The notes: generated by a model from the sequence alone, not told the origin. DNA of 64,000 nt from Dorea_A amylophila (GCF_025567265.1 NZ_JAOQJW010000008.1:84314-148313); one strand, 5' to 3'. Shown: positions 28,554 to 38,604, counted from the stretch's first letter. Translations and numbers: made by a program.

Positions 28554-29407
28554 TATAATTCTGCAACCTCCGCCATATGATTTACCCATTCTTTATAATA
28601 ACCGGTTGACATATGGATTCCATCACCGGCATAATACTCCTGTTTCACCAGCTCTGTATTATCAATAAATGTTACTTTCTCTTTTTCACATAATTTTTTT
28701 AATTTCTGATTGAACTCCGGAATTTTTGCATAGACAGAATTCTGATCAATTGCAATCTGCGCTGTCGGAAGTATACTGTTAACATATATTTTCGTATCCG
28801 GCAGTGATTTTTTCAGATCTCTGATCACCGGCCTGTATGCTTTTATGAATCCATCCGCATCTCCATTCTGCGCTCCGACATCATTCATCCCGTAAGAAAG
28901 GAATAATACTGACGGTTTCATCTCTTTTGCCCTGGCAATATGATCTGCCAGTTTTTCATTATCCCCCGCCGACACACCGGCTCCACGGTCTGCCTGTACA
29001 TTTGCCTGATCCAGCACACCATATTCGTACAATCCCTGTGTGATGGAATCCCCCAGGACCAGACAATCTGCAAATTTTTCGCTTGCCGGCTGTTCTTCTG
29101 CATCCTGTTCTGCCTCACGTTCCTGCGTTTCTAACTCCTTAATCTTTTTATCTGCCTTAGACACATCCATCTCATCCATCGTCTTCAGGATCTCTGTGCC
29201 CTTCTTTGTATCCTTCTGTGGATTACTGAGCCTGCGCGCCACCGTAATCCCGCCAATCACCAGAATAGCAATCGCAACGATCACTGCAGTCTGAAGTACC
29301 CGGTCTTTTTCTTTCTCACTTTTTATTTCACTTTTCTGCTCCTCAGGATTCACCTCCTGAGTCTCTTCTTTTTCTTCATAAATTGAAGTTTTACTCTCTA
29401 TATCCAC
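28553..29407 (-). CDS. Membrane-anchored SGNH/GDSL hydrolase
   Basis: 284 residues: acidic cytoplasmic tail, transmembrane helix at about 38-58, a charged linker, then an SGNH domain with block I LVLGDSITQG (Ser), the Gly block DRGAGVSAGDN, block III SYGMNDVG (Asn) and block V GDGIHMSTGYY (Asp, His). All four catalytic positions are present. It probably adds or removes acyl groups on a surface polymer, in one operon with MBOAT and DHHW. Confidence 0.88.
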   Translation of the reverse strand: MDIESKTSIYEEKEETQEVNPEEQKSEIKSEKEKDRVLQTAVIVAIAILVIGGITVARRLSNPQKDTKKGTEILKTMDEMDVSKADKKIKELETQEREAEQDAEEQPASEKFADCLVLGDSITQGLYEYGVLDQANVQADRGAGVSAGDNEKLADHIARAKEMKPSVLFLSYGMNDVGAQNGDADGFIKAYRPVIRDLKKSLPDTKIYVNSILPTAQIAIDQNSVYAKIPEFNQKLKKLCEKEKVTFIDNTELVKQEYYAGDGIHMSTGYYKEWVNHMAEVAEL

Positions 29408-29592
29408 GAAATCTTCTCCTCTTTCGTTTCTCTGTTGATCCTAAATATGTATATCCAATTTATTTTACTGTTTTTCTTTTTGAATGTCAATTTATATCCT
29501 CTTTTCTGTCGTCTTTTGTGCTATAATGTTGAATACATTTCCTTATACCTGAAAGGGAAAATGATCATATAGATTAACAGGAGGTTTTCCTT

Positions 29593-30072
29593 ATGAATGT
29601 ATACCAGTTATCAGCAAAAAATTGCATGTCGCATCTACTCTTAAAAGACACTTTCGACAACTTTTCTTTCATAGAAGGCGAAATCACGACCTTCAACAAA
29701 TTTACCATCAGCGGTTTTCTCCAGGAAGACTTCTTTGATGAAAAACCTGAAGAAACCTACTCCCGCTGGAATAAAACCCGAGACTTCTGCTTCCAGATCA
29801 TCCGCGGTAAACGCACTCCATTGGGATTCAAGATTGTCCTTGCGCTTCCGGAAGATCAGATCCCGTACTTTCTGACCGCCCACGGTCTCACCGGATACCG
29901 CCCGGAAGAGATCCGGGGGCTGTACCTGAACTTCCACTACGATGGACATCACTTACAATGCATCACCGGAACTTCTCTGAACACTTTCACCATGGACAAA
30001 TCCATCGAAAGAGAATGGGATCAGGAAGTAAAAAACATTTTAAAATCCAGATCCATTGAAGGTGACTACTGA
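29593..30072 (+). CDS. DUF5721-like small protein
   Basis: 159 residues, soluble, preceded by a good AGGAGG site. The sequence (NVYQLSAKNCMSHLLLKDTFDNFSF, KRTPLGFKIVLALP, GYRPEEIRGLYLNFHYDG) matches what I recall of DUF5721, a Lachnospiraceae protein of unknown function. It is a single gene, convergent with htpG and separated from it by a terminator. Confidence 0.7.
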   Translation: MNVYQLSAKNCMSHLLLKDTFDNFSFIEGEITTFNKFTISGFLQEDFFDEKPEETYSRWNKTRDFCFQIIRGKRTPLGFKIVLALPEDQIPYFLTAHGLTGYRPEEIRGLYLNFHYDGHHLQCITGTSLNTFTMDKSIEREWDQEVKNILKSRSIEGDY

Positions 30073-30094
30073 TCTGCAGCTTCCGATATAAACA

Positions 30095-30145
30095 GAGCCG
30101 TGCCGCCATGGATTTCCCTTCCACAGCCGCACGGCTCTTATTTTT
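30095..30145. terminator. Rho-independent terminator between convergent genes
   Basis: GAGCCGTGC and GCACGGCTC arms around a long loop, followed by TTATTTTT. It can serve the plus-strand gene and, less clearly, htpG. Confidence 0.75.
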
Positions 30146-30172
30146 CATTCCGCAAATCTTAACTTCAAATCT

Positions 30173-32218
30173 TTACTTTGTAAGCAGCATCATGATCTCA
30201 TTACTTCTCTGCACAAACGCAGTCATCTCTTCCGGACTGAGCGGCTTATGTGCCAGCATTGCCAGATCATATAACTGTTTGCAGATAATACTTGTGTTCT
30301 CACTGTCTTTATGTTCAACTACATACTGAACCAGCGGATGATTTGCATTCAGGATCAGTGTACTTGTTGTACCCATATCCATTCCGTTCATGCCATACAT
30401 TTTCATCATTTCCTGCATACGACGGTTTTCTTCGGATAACGTCATCATAGAAGCAACATTTTCATCTTTCAGTTTCTCGATTTTAACATCCAGATTCTCT
30501 TTTCCAAGCTCTTTGCGGAAAATCTCTACCAGACTGTCAGATTTCTTCTGGAATGCTTCTTTCTCTTCTTCGGCAACTTCTTCCTTTGCACCTGCTGTTA
30601 CATCGGCGTCGATTCTCTGGAACTTGATATTCTGATTACGCTGCTCTAACTGTGTGATAAACGGCGAATCAATGTTGTGTCCTAAGATTACCGCATCCAT
30701 GCCCTGATTCTTGAACATGTTGATGTACTGGCTCTGCTGGATCTCGTCCGTCACATAATAAATAACTGTCTTATCCTCTTCTTTGTTCTCAGTATTCTGA
30801 TCATCTGTCTTGTCATTCTGATCTTCTACTGTTCCTCCATTTGCCTCGATGCAATCTTTCAATGTCAGATATTTGTGATCCAGATTCTTAAACAGAACCG
30901 CATCTTTCATCTTGTCACAGAATTTTTCATCTTTCAGGCATCCGAACTTGATGAACGGACTGATGTTATCCCAGTATTTCTCATAATCTTCTCTCTTTGT
31001 CTTACACATTCCGGAAAGCTTATCTGCAACTTTCTTGGAAATGTACTCCGATATCTTATTGACGAATCCATCATTCTGCAGTGCACTACGCGATACGTTC
31101 AATGGAAGATCCGGACAGTCGATCACTCCCTTTAATACCATCAGATATTCTGGAATAACTTCTTTGATATTATCTGCGATAAATACCTGATTATTATATA
31201 ATTTGATCGTTCCTTCAATAGAATCATACTCTGTGTTGATTCTTGGGAAGTACAGGATTCCCTTTAAGTTAAATGGATAATCCATATTCAGATGAATCCA
31301 GAACAACGGCTCTTTGTAATCCATAAATACTTTGCGGTAGAAGTTCAGGTAATCCTCGTCACTGCATTCATTCGGATGCTTTGTCCACAGTGGATGAATA
31401 TCACTTAATGAAACCGGACGCTTTTTAATCTTTACTTTTTCTTTGGCAGGTTCCGTCTCTACCATCTCTTTTTCGCCGTTTTCATTCTCTTTTTCTTCCA
31501 TCTTGGCATCTTCGTGAATATGTTCGATCACTTCATCGTCATCTTTCAGATCAGCTTCATCAATGGTCTCATATTCCGGTTCTGCATTTGCCTTGGAAAG
31601 GAAGATTTCCACCGGCATAAAGGAACAATATTTTTCCAGAACTTCTCTCATTCTGTATTCATTTGCAAACTCCAGACTGTCCTCATTCAGATACAGTGTC
31701 ATAGTGGATCCGACTTCCTGTTTGCTGCCTTCTTCCATCTCATACTCTGTTCCGCCGTTGCTTACCCAATGTACCGGCTTTGCCCCTTCTTTATAGGAAA
31801 GGGTATCGATATGTACTTCGTCAGCTACCATGAATGCAGAATAGAATCCAAGACCGAAGTGTCCGATCATATCATCCTCTGTTGTCTTATCTTTATATTT
31901 TTCAAGGAACTGTGTTGCTCCGGAAAATGCGATCTGTGTAATGTATTCTTCTACTTCATCGGCTGTCATTCCAAGACCATTATCTGTAAATTTCAGAGTC
32001 TTTTCTTCTGGATTGACTTCAACTTTGATCGCCGGTTTATAATCATCCGGCAACTGGTATTCACCCATCATATCCAGTTTCTTCAGTTTTGTGATTGCAT
32101 CACATCCGTTGGATACCAACTCACGTGCAAAAATATCGTGATCGGAATATACCCATTTTTTAATAATTGGGAAAATGTTTTCACTGCTGATTGACAAACT
32201 ACCTTTCTTTGCTGCCAT
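30173..32218 (-). CDS. htpG: Molecular chaperone HtpG (Hsp90)
   Basis: 681 residues with the GHKL ATPase motifs: LVSNGCDAITKLKKL (a variant of the usual SNASDA), FTDNGLGMTADEV, and GHFGLGFYSAFMVADEV. A charged linker follows, then middle domain (LYFPRINTEYDSIEGTIKLYNNQVFI, PLNVSRSALQND) and C-terminal dimerisation region. The Cys in place of Ala-Ser in the N motif is unusual. A CIRCE operator and a good promoter lie upstream, so expression is probably under HrcA heat-shock control. Confidence 0.95.
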   Translation of the reverse strand: MAAKKGSLSISSENIFPIIKKWVYSDHDIFARELVSNGCDAITKLKKLDMMGEYQLPDDYKPAIKVEVNPEEKTLKFTDNGLGMTADEVEEYITQIAFSGATQFLEKYKDKTTEDDMIGHFGLGFYSAFMVADEVHIDTLSYKEGAKPVHWVSNGGTEYEMEEGSKQEVGSTMTLYLNEDSLEFANEYRMREVLEKYCSFMPVEIFLSKANAEPEYETIDEADLKDDDEVIEHIHEDAKMEEKENENGEKEMVETEPAKEKVKIKKRPVSLSDIHPLWTKHPNECSDEDYLNFYRKVFMDYKEPLFWIHLNMDYPFNLKGILYFPRINTEYDSIEGTIKLYNNQVFIADNIKEVIPEYLMVLKGVIDCPDLPLNVSRSALQNDGFVNKISEYISKKVADKLSGMCKTKREDYEKYWDNISPFIKFGCLKDEKFCDKMKDAVLFKNLDHKYLTLKDCIEANGGTVEDQNDKTDDQNTENKEEDKTVIYYVTDEIQQSQYINMFKNQGMDAVILGHNIDSPFITQLEQRNQNIKFQRIDADVTAGAKEEVAEEEKEAFQKKSDSLVEIFRKELGKENLDVKIEKLKDENVASMMTLSEENRRMQEMMKMYGMNGMDMGTTSTLILNANHPLVQYVVEHKDSENTSIICKQLYDLAMLAHKPLSPEEMTAFVQRSNEIMMLLTK

Positions 32219-32328
32219 TGTAAATCACTCCTATTTCTACTTTTTATATTTCTATCATATTAGTGACAAAAGGTACTGCTTCTTCTGTCGGCAGACACCT
32301 TTTTGCTACATTTTTTCATCTAAGTGAT

Positions 32329-32357
32329 ATGATAATACTGCTTATTTTAAAAGTCAA
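32329..32357 (-). promoter_or_regulatory. Sigma-A promoter of htpG
   Basis: TTGACT, 17 bases, TATCAT on the minus strand, with the CIRCE operator eight bases upstream of the -35 box. Confidence 0.75.
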
Positions 32358-32364
32358 TAGAAAA

Positions 32365-32391
32365 TTAGCACTCTTTCAAAAAGAGTGCTAA
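32365..32391. promoter_or_regulatory. CIRCE operator (HrcA binding site)
   Basis: Perfect TTAGCACTC-N9-GAGTGCTAA, the consensus recognised by the heat-shock repressor HrcA, directly upstream of the htpG promoter. Confidence 0.95.
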
Positions 32392-32425
32392 CAATTCTGT
32401 GAAATTTATAAACCGTTTATAAACT

Positions 32426-35400
32426 TTACTCTATACTTTTCAATGATTCTACCATGTCAATCTTTTTCAGTTTAAAATACATTACCCAGTTTACGAACAA
32501 TGAGAACCCTATCGTAAATAAAAAACTGTAGATATAACTCTTCAGATAAATACTCCGGCCAAACATTGCCGCATCCACTTCTACTGTCTGAATTACAAAC
32601 AGATGCAGAATCTTACCGAATACAACACCTGCCACGGATCCGATCAACGTCAGCAGGATATTTTCACGGAATACATATTCTGCTACTTCCGTATCATAGA
32701 ATCCAAGTACTTTCAAAGTCGCAAGTTCTCTCTGGCGTTCTGTGATATTAATGCTGTTCAGATTATAAAGTACCACAAATGCCAGCATTCCGGCTGAGAC
32801 GATCAGTACAATGATCACCAGATTCAGACTGGCCAGCATATCATCAAGCTGATCTCTGATATCAAGCAGGTATGAGATTGTCAGTACCTGATCTTTTGAC
32901 AGGATCTTTTCTCCCGCCTTTTTCACCTGGTCCTCCGAATATCCGTTCTTCGCCCGGAACATGATACAATTATATTTCACCGTCTTTCCAGATACCTTCT
33001 TGTAATACTGCGGTGTAAAATAGATATAATGTCCCATGTAATTTTCACAGATATGCGCAATCTTTACAGTGACACTCTTCTCCGTTCCCTTCTTCACTTT
33101 GATGGTATCCCCTTCTTTTACATTCAGAAGTTTCGCCGTCTTTTCACTGACAATTACTCCATCACCGGTGAGTGAATACGATTCTTTCGTCTTCCTGTCA
33201 TGAAAATCCACATACTTTTCTGCAATTTCTGGATTTCCTAATATGCACTGGTACACGCTGAGTTTTTTACCGCCTCCGGATGCGGTCACACTCCGCATAT
33301 CTGCCTCCATATAACTCTGAATATCTGAATCTGTTTTCAGATACTCCTTTAACTCTTCTTTCTCTGTCTTTGTCACATCATCTTTATAGAATATATGTCC
33401 ATCATACAGCTGAATCTCTTCATACTGAATATCTGCGATCTCATATACAGAATCCCTCACTCCATATCCGACCAGCATCAGCGCCATACAACCGCCGATT
33501 CCGAATACGGTCATAAAGAAACGCTTTTTATAACGCATCAGATTCCTGATCGTGGATTTCCATGTGAAACTCATACGTTTCCAGATGAATCCTATTCTTT
33601 CCAGAAATACTCTCCGCCCTTTTTTTGGTGTCGGCGGCCGCATCAGCACTGCCGGTTCCGCTGCAAGTTCCTTATAGCAGGATGCAAGTGTTGCTCCCAT
33701 AGTACATACAATGGAGGCTGCAGATGCCATTACCGCATAACTCATGTGGTATGGTACGTATATCTTCGGAATATGCGGATACATGATCTCATATGCATAG
33801 ATAATAATGTACGGAAGGATTTTCTCTCCCACCAGTACTCCAAGGACACTTCCTCCTGCCGTTGCAAGGAATGCATACCCCAGATATTTCGATGCAATGG
33901 AAAAATTCCCGTATCCCAAAGCCTTCATGGTTCCTATCTCTATTCTCTGTTCCTCTACCATACGTGTCATACCGGTCAGACTGATCAATGCCGCAACAAG
34001 GAAAAACATAACCGGAAATACTTTTCCGATCGCACGCATACGATCCGCATTTTCTCCGAATCCATCATATTCTATCAGTGTACTTCTATCATATACATAC
34101 CATTTTGGATTCTTGATCTGACTGATCTGCTTACCGGCATCAGCAAGCTTTTTCTCGCCTTTTGCAATTTCTGCTTCCGATGTCTTCTTTCCGTCTTCAT
34201 ATTCTTTCCTGGCATCGGCAAGTTTTGCTTCATTTTCCGCAATTTCTGCCTCTCCTTTTTTCAGCGTCTGCTCCTGTGCTTCCAGTTCTGCTTTCCCTGC
34301 ATCTAACTGTTTCTGCCCGGACTCTATACTTGCCACTGCACTGCTAAGCTTTGTTTCACTTGCATCCAGCTGCGCTTTTGCCTGATCCAGCTCTGCTTTT
34401 GCATTCGTAAGCTGCTGTTTTACAGCGTCCAGTTCGTTCTTCTTTGTCTGGTAATCCTGTTCTTTCGCATCCAGCGTCTGCTTTGTTTCCTGTGCCTGTG
34501 CTTCCAGCTCCCGGATCTTCTGCGTCAATTCCTGATCCTGTTCTGTTTCTCCGGATACCTGTGCTTTTAATGCTTCTATGTTCTTCAGAAGTGTCTGATA
34601 TCCATCCCATCCCTGGTCAAGTTCTGCTCTGTATACGGCCAGCCCCTGTTCTCCTGTCTGGATCTGTTCCTGCGCTTCTGCATACTGTGCATCATAAGCT
34701 GCTTTTCCCTGTTCATACTGCTTTTTTCCCTGCTCCAGTTGTTGAAGACCATTTTGATATGTTTTCTTTGCCGCATCCAATTCCTGCTGCTTCGCCTGGA
34801 TCTTCTTCCTCGCATCTTCCATCTGCGACTTCCCGCTTACGAGTGTTTCCTTTGCCTGTGAAATCTGCGTCTCTCCGTCTGTAATCTGCCTTTCCGCATC
34901 TGAAAGTTTCTGCTCTGATTCTGCTTTTCCGTCATCTAGCTTTTTCTGCGCCTTTTCAAGCTTTGTATTCGCTTTATCCAAAAGTTCTTCCTTACGGATC
35001 TTTCCTCTTTCTTCTGTGATTGCTTCCAACCGTTTTTTGACTGTCTTTACTTTCTGTTTATATGCACCGGTATATGCAGTCAGATCTTTTGCGTCCTGCA
35101 CCTGCACATACATTTCCGTATATACATCCAGATGAAATGTTTTCTCCGGTACTACTACAAATCCGCTGACTATACCTGTCCCGATTGTTGTACTTCCGCG
35201 ATTCAATGCTATGTAACACGGTGAATTCCCTTTTCCGACAACCTTTAGTTCATCCACCTTCAGGGTATCCGTCACCTTGTCATCCGTCCCGGACTTAAGC
35301 CTGATCGTCTCTCCGACTTTATACTTCATCTGATCATCTACCAGACATTCTCCCACTTTTTCCGGCATACGGCCTTCACTGACCGTAATCTTATTTATAT

Positions 35401-35737
35401 CTTCCATCCGTGACATCACGTGGAGTACATATTGCTTCTTATTCTTTATATTCAGGAAATCTGCACTATAGGCTCCTTCTGCCTTTCCAACTCCTTTTAC
35501 ATTTCTGACTGCCTTCACATCATCTTCCGTAATTCCGAGTGTACTGACTGCCTTGATATCCATCAGGTCTGACTTATCAAAATACGCATCTCCGGTAATC
35601 TTCATAGATGGCTCGGATGCCCGGATGCCGGAAAAGAACGCTACTCCCAGCGCAACAATAAAAAGAATAGAAATAAAACGTCCGAAACTGCGGCGGATCT
35701 CCATGTAAAAATTCTTACGTGTTATCTTTTTTGCCAT
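32426..35737 (-). CDS. Large FtsX-like ABC permease with coiled-coil insertion
   Basis: 1103 residues. N-terminal membrane helix and extracellular domain (1-260), then about 270 residues of coiled coil (rich in Glu, Lys, Gln and Ala, about 265-540), then three-helix FtsX segments (about 585-690), a second extracellular domain (about 760-950) and a last FtsX block of three helices at the C terminus. Two FtsX units in one chain identify it as a type VII, MacB-like permease that moves substances at or outside the membrane rather than through it. It is encoded directly after its ATPase. Confidence 0.9.
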   Translation of the reverse strand: MAKKITRKNFYMEIRRSFGRFISILFIVALGVAFFSGIRASEPSMKITGDAYFDKSDLMDIKAVSTLGITEDDVKAVRNVKGVGKAEGAYSADFLNIKNKKQYVLHVMSRMEDINKITVSEGRMPEKVGECLVDDQMKYKVGETIRLKSGTDDKVTDTLKVDELKVVGKGNSPCYIALNRGSTTIGTGIVSGFVVVPEKTFHLDVYTEMYVQVQDAKDLTAYTGAYKQKVKTVKKRLEAITEERGKIRKEELLDKANTKLEKAQKKLDDGKAESEQKLSDAERQITDGETQISQAKETLVSGKSQMEDARKKIQAKQQELDAAKKTYQNGLQQLEQGKKQYEQGKAAYDAQYAEAQEQIQTGEQGLAVYRAELDQGWDGYQTLLKNIEALKAQVSGETEQDQELTQKIRELEAQAQETKQTLDAKEQDYQTKKNELDAVKQQLTNAKAELDQAKAQLDASETKLSSAVASIESGQKQLDAGKAELEAQEQTLKKGEAEIAENEAKLADARKEYEDGKKTSEAEIAKGEKKLADAGKQISQIKNPKWYVYDRSTLIEYDGFGENADRMRAIGKVFPVMFFLVAALISLTGMTRMVEEQRIEIGTMKALGYGNFSIASKYLGYAFLATAGGSVLGVLVGEKILPYIIIYAYEIMYPHIPKIYVPYHMSYAVMASAASIVCTMGATLASCYKELAAEPAVLMRPPTPKKGRRVFLERIGFIWKRMSFTWKSTIRNLMRYKKRFFMTVFGIGGCMALMLVGYGVRDSVYEIADIQYEEIQLYDGHIFYKDDVTKTEKEELKEYLKTDSDIQSYMEADMRSVTASGGGKKLSVYQCILGNPEIAEKYVDFHDRKTKESYSLTGDGVIVSEKTAKLLNVKEGDTIKVKKGTEKSVTVKIAHICENYMGHYIYFTPQYYKKVSGKTVKYNCIMFRAKNGYSEDQVKKAGEKILSKDQVLTISYLLDIRDQLDDMLASLNLVIIVLIVSAGMLAFVVLYNLNSINITERQRELATLKVLGFYDTEVAEYVFRENILLTLIGSVAGVVFGKILHLFVIQTVEVDAAMFGRSIYLKSYIYSFLFTIGFSLFVNWVMYFKLKKIDMVESLKSIE

Positions 35738-35753
35738 CTGCCGTCCCTGCCTT

Positions 35754-36458
35754 TTACCATTCTATGGTCTCAACCGGAACTGGTTGCGGATTCTGTATGA
35801 TCTTATCCACCCGGCCGTTTTTAATCTTGATCACCCGGTCTGCCATTGGCGCAATTGCCGAATTATGTGTGATCAGAATCACCGTCATTCCACTGTTCCG
35901 GCAGGTATCCTGTAATAATTTCAAAATGGATTTTCCTGTATTATAATCCAGCGCACCGGTCGGTTCATCGCAGAGTAACAGCTTCGGATTCTTTGCCAGT
36001 GCTCTTGCGATCGACACTCTCTGCTGTTCCCCTCCCGACAGCTGCGCCGGAAAATTATCCAGTCTTTCTCCCAGTCCGACCTCTTCCAGAACTTCCTGTG
36101 CATCCATTGGATCCTTACATATCTGAAGAGCCAGTTCTACATTCTCCAGTGCTGTCAGATTCGGAATCAGGTTATAAAACTGAAAGACAAATCCGATATC
36201 ATCTCTTCTGTATGCCGTCAACTGCTTCGTCGAATACGTTGCAATGTCCTGACCGTCAACCAGCACCTGTCCCGACGTAGCGGTGTCCATTCCCCCAAGA
36301 ATATTCAGCACCGTTGTCTTTCCTGCACCACTGGGTCCGACTACAACTGCGAATTCCCCTTTCTTAATCTCAAAGTCGATTCCGGCTGCTGCCATGATCT
36401 CAACTTCCCCCATCTTATATATCTTCCTGACATCTTTTAAGGTCACAAATTCACTCAT
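35754..36458 (-). CDS. ABC transporter ATP-binding protein (LolD/MacB type)
   Basis: 234 residues with Walker A GPSGAGKTT, Q-loop FQFYNLIPNLTALENV, signature LSGGEQQR, Walker B LLCDEPTGALD and switch histidine in ILITHN. The VxxxEPTGALD form is typical for ATPases paired with FtsX permeases. It forms one operon with the 1103-residue permease 16 bases downstream. Likely roles are antimicrobial-peptide defence or envelope maintenance. Confidence 0.94.
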   Translation of the reverse strand: MSEFVTLKDVRKIYKMGEVEIMAAAGIDFEIKKGEFAVVVGPSGAGKTTVLNILGGMDTATSGQVLVDGQDIATYSTKQLTAYRRDDIGFVFQFYNLIPNLTALENVELALQICKDPMDAQEVLEEVGLGERLDNFPAQLSGGEQQRVSIARALAKNPKLLLCDEPTGALDYNTGKSILKLLQDTCRNSGMTVILITHNSAIAPMADRVIKIKNGRVDKIIQNPQPVPVETIEW

Positions 36459-36526
36459 ATACGTTTCCTCCGTGTGGGCATATTTGTATTATAATTATAT
36501 CATCTTTTCTACTTTAATTGGAATTT

Positions 36527-37144
36527 AATTGGGATTTAATTTATTAACTGGGAAGCAGCCTCTCAGTCCTTGAAGGAAACAATAGATAAGGCTTCTTGTT
36601 CAGGTTCCATACCATAAGAAACACTAAGAGAGTCAGAATCACCTAAAAGCAAAGGAACTACGCTCAAACTCGGCGTTCGCCTCAAACACGTTCGCTTCGT
36701 TCCTTTAACGGTGCTTCTGACTCTCTAATTGTTTCTAACGGCATTCCACATTCACAATAATCCTTATCTATTGTTTCCTTCAAGTCGCGACTGGCAGCGG
36801 ATATTAATAAATGAAATGCCCGGAAGTGTAACCCGGTGGAAGCCACTACGGTTACGCATTTGCCATTTCATTCGTAAGGCATTTGATACACACGGAATAA
36901 AACTTGGAAAGGCATTCCAGTGAATGTGGAAGAGGCGTTGGTAATTCTTAAGGGGTAAAATTCTGCGTTAGGTTTTCAAAATTTGACTGTCTGAGGCGTA
37001 TGCCGAGTTTCAAATTTTGAAAGCCTGCTTTTAGCAGAATTTTGCCCCTTTAGAATTGACCCGCCGATGGAACCTGAACAGGAACGCCTTTCCAAGCTTT
37101 ATTCCGGTTCGGTATCCACAGCCTTTCTGAATTAAATCCCAATT
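36527..37144. repeat. Highly structured non-coding repeat element with terminal inverted repeats
   Basis: 618 bases without a credible gene, bounded by a perfect 15-base inverted repeat, AATTGGGATTTAATT. Inside are many long complementary arms: 36569-36591/36762-36784 (23 of 23), 36597-36610/37067-37080 (14 of 14), 36627-36638/36715-36726 (12 of 12), 36744-36755/36920-36931 (12 of 12), 36894-36913/37086-37105 (19 of 20), 36943-36966/37034-37057 (22 of 24) and others. Some arms cross, so either alternative folds or pseudoknots are possible. A deleted copy of its left end lies at 49857-49920. It may be a non-autonomous mobile element or a large structured RNA. Confidence 0.75.
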
Positions 37145-37187
37145 GCGCTACGGTAGTCAGCTTTCAATGAGTGGATCTAGCTCTGCC

Positions 37188-38339
37188 CTACAGCATCTCT
37201 ATAAATGCCGCAATACGGGTATTCAGCTGTCCGATATCAGCCTGTGAGTAGTCTGTCTCTACATTGATATACGGGATTCCTTTCTTCTCATTTACAAATT
37301 TGCGGATAGAGAGTGACTCAACATTATATGTATGACAGGCCTGAAGTGTCATCTCTACAACTCCGTCTACCTTGAATTCATCGATCAGGCGGTCAAGGAG
37401 ATCCAGTCTGTTTGGATTCGGTGTCATAACGGAACATCCGATATTCAGGTAACGTCTTGCCAGTGCATCATATACATCCGGATTCTCTTCGTCAACTAAT
37501 TTATCGAAAGATTTTGCTCCGTTGCAATTCTCGAACGCTACTACAACTCCACCATTGTCTTCTACTGCACGGATCACTTTCTCAGTTGCTCCTCCGATCG
37601 GGCATCCGGTGATCAGAATACGAGGCATCTTATCAAGTCTCTTTCCTTCTTCATATTCTTTTTCAATCTTCTCTCTCATTGCTTCGATCTCTGCCGGAAT
37701 TGCTTTACGGTCAAACTTGAATCCACTTCCGTATAATACTTTGAACAGGTCACCGCCTTTGATTGGTGCAGGGTCAAGTGTCATAACGTGATACAGCTCT
37801 TTCATAGCTTTTCTTACTTTATTTTCTTCTTTTACAGCCTCTAATACAGCTTCATCTGTAATCTCTACGTCGAATTTCTTTTCCAGATATTTTTTGAAAC
37901 GGATCAGCTCACTCTTCCACAGCTGTAATGCCATCTCACTCTGTGTATTTGGCAGTTCCATCACAAATACATCTTTGAAATCTGACATATACTCATACAT
38001 TTTCTTCTTTCCGTCACAGGTTGTCTCCCCAACAACTACATCTGAGAAATAGAAAAATGGACATTTATCAGTCTTGGCAAATCCATAGCTTGATTTGATC
38101 AATGGACATAAGTTCTTTGGCAGGTCTTTCTCTGCATCTGGAATGGTCTCATCGGATACAGAACATAAGCCTACCGTAACTGCTCCCATTGCTCTTGCGA
38201 TCTCTGCCGGGAAATAAGTACAATATGCTCCGACAACCGGAACTCCCTGATCCTTTAATCCTTTCATTGCCATAAATGATTTCTGACGCTGCTCGGCAAA
38301 TTCTTCGAACACTTCCGGCAGTTCTTTAATTAACTCCAT
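37188..38339 (-). CDS. Double-cubane-cluster / 2-hydroxyacyl-CoA dehydratase-type iron-sulfur protein
   Basis: 383 residues of the HgdB/FldB / double-cubane cluster protein (YjiM-like) family. Conserved cysteines are visible in LCPLIKSSYG, DKCPFFYF, GETTCDGKKKMYE, GCPIGG, ENCNGA, GCSVMTPN and ACHTYNVES. Such proteins hold iron-sulfur clusters and are charged with electrons by an ATP-hydrolysing activator, here probably the one at 41487-42251. The N-terminal 380 residues of the fusion at 49947-52100 are closely similar. It points away from the desulfurase-like gene across a 265-base region likely to hold two promoters. Confidence 0.85.
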   Translation of the reverse strand: MELIKELPEVFEEFAEQRQKSFMAMKGLKDQGVPVVGAYCTYFPAEIARAMGAVTVGLCSVSDETIPDAEKDLPKNLCPLIKSSYGFAKTDKCPFFYFSDVVVGETTCDGKKKMYEYMSDFKDVFVMELPNTQSEMALQLWKSELIRFKKYLEKKFDVEITDEAVLEAVKEENKVRKAMKELYHVMTLDPAPIKGGDLFKVLYGSGFKFDRKAIPAEIEAMREKIEKEYEEGKRLDKMPRILITGCPIGGATEKVIRAVEDNGGVVVAFENCNGAKSFDKLVDEENPDVYDALARRYLNIGCSVMTPNPNRLDLLDRLIDEFKVDGVVEMTLQACHTYNVESLSIRKFVNEKKGIPYINVETDYSQADIGQLNTRIAAFIEML

Positions 38340-38604
38340 ATTAAAATTCCTCCGTATTTTTCCTAATTTTTTGATAAATTTTTCATAAGACTATCATACC
38401 ACTCACACTTCATTTTACCTAATAGGAAATATTAATAAATCGGTTCATTCTATCATTTTTATCTATAATCATCATTTGTTTTCTCTATGATAACGTACAA
38501 AGCTATATTATTTTTGATAATCCTCTGTATTTTCCATCCGGTAATCTGTTACAATATCGATAAATGCTACACGAACTATATAATGTCTTATGGAGGTTTT
38601 CGAT

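Noticed and set aside
34356..34884. Open frames within the coiled-coil part of the FtsX permease
   Set aside because: Low-complexity codon composition of the coiled coil opens other frames; no start signals or recognisable domains.
36729..36923. 64-codon open frame in the structured element
   Set aside because: It spans complementary arms, has no ribosome binding site and no similarity I recognise.
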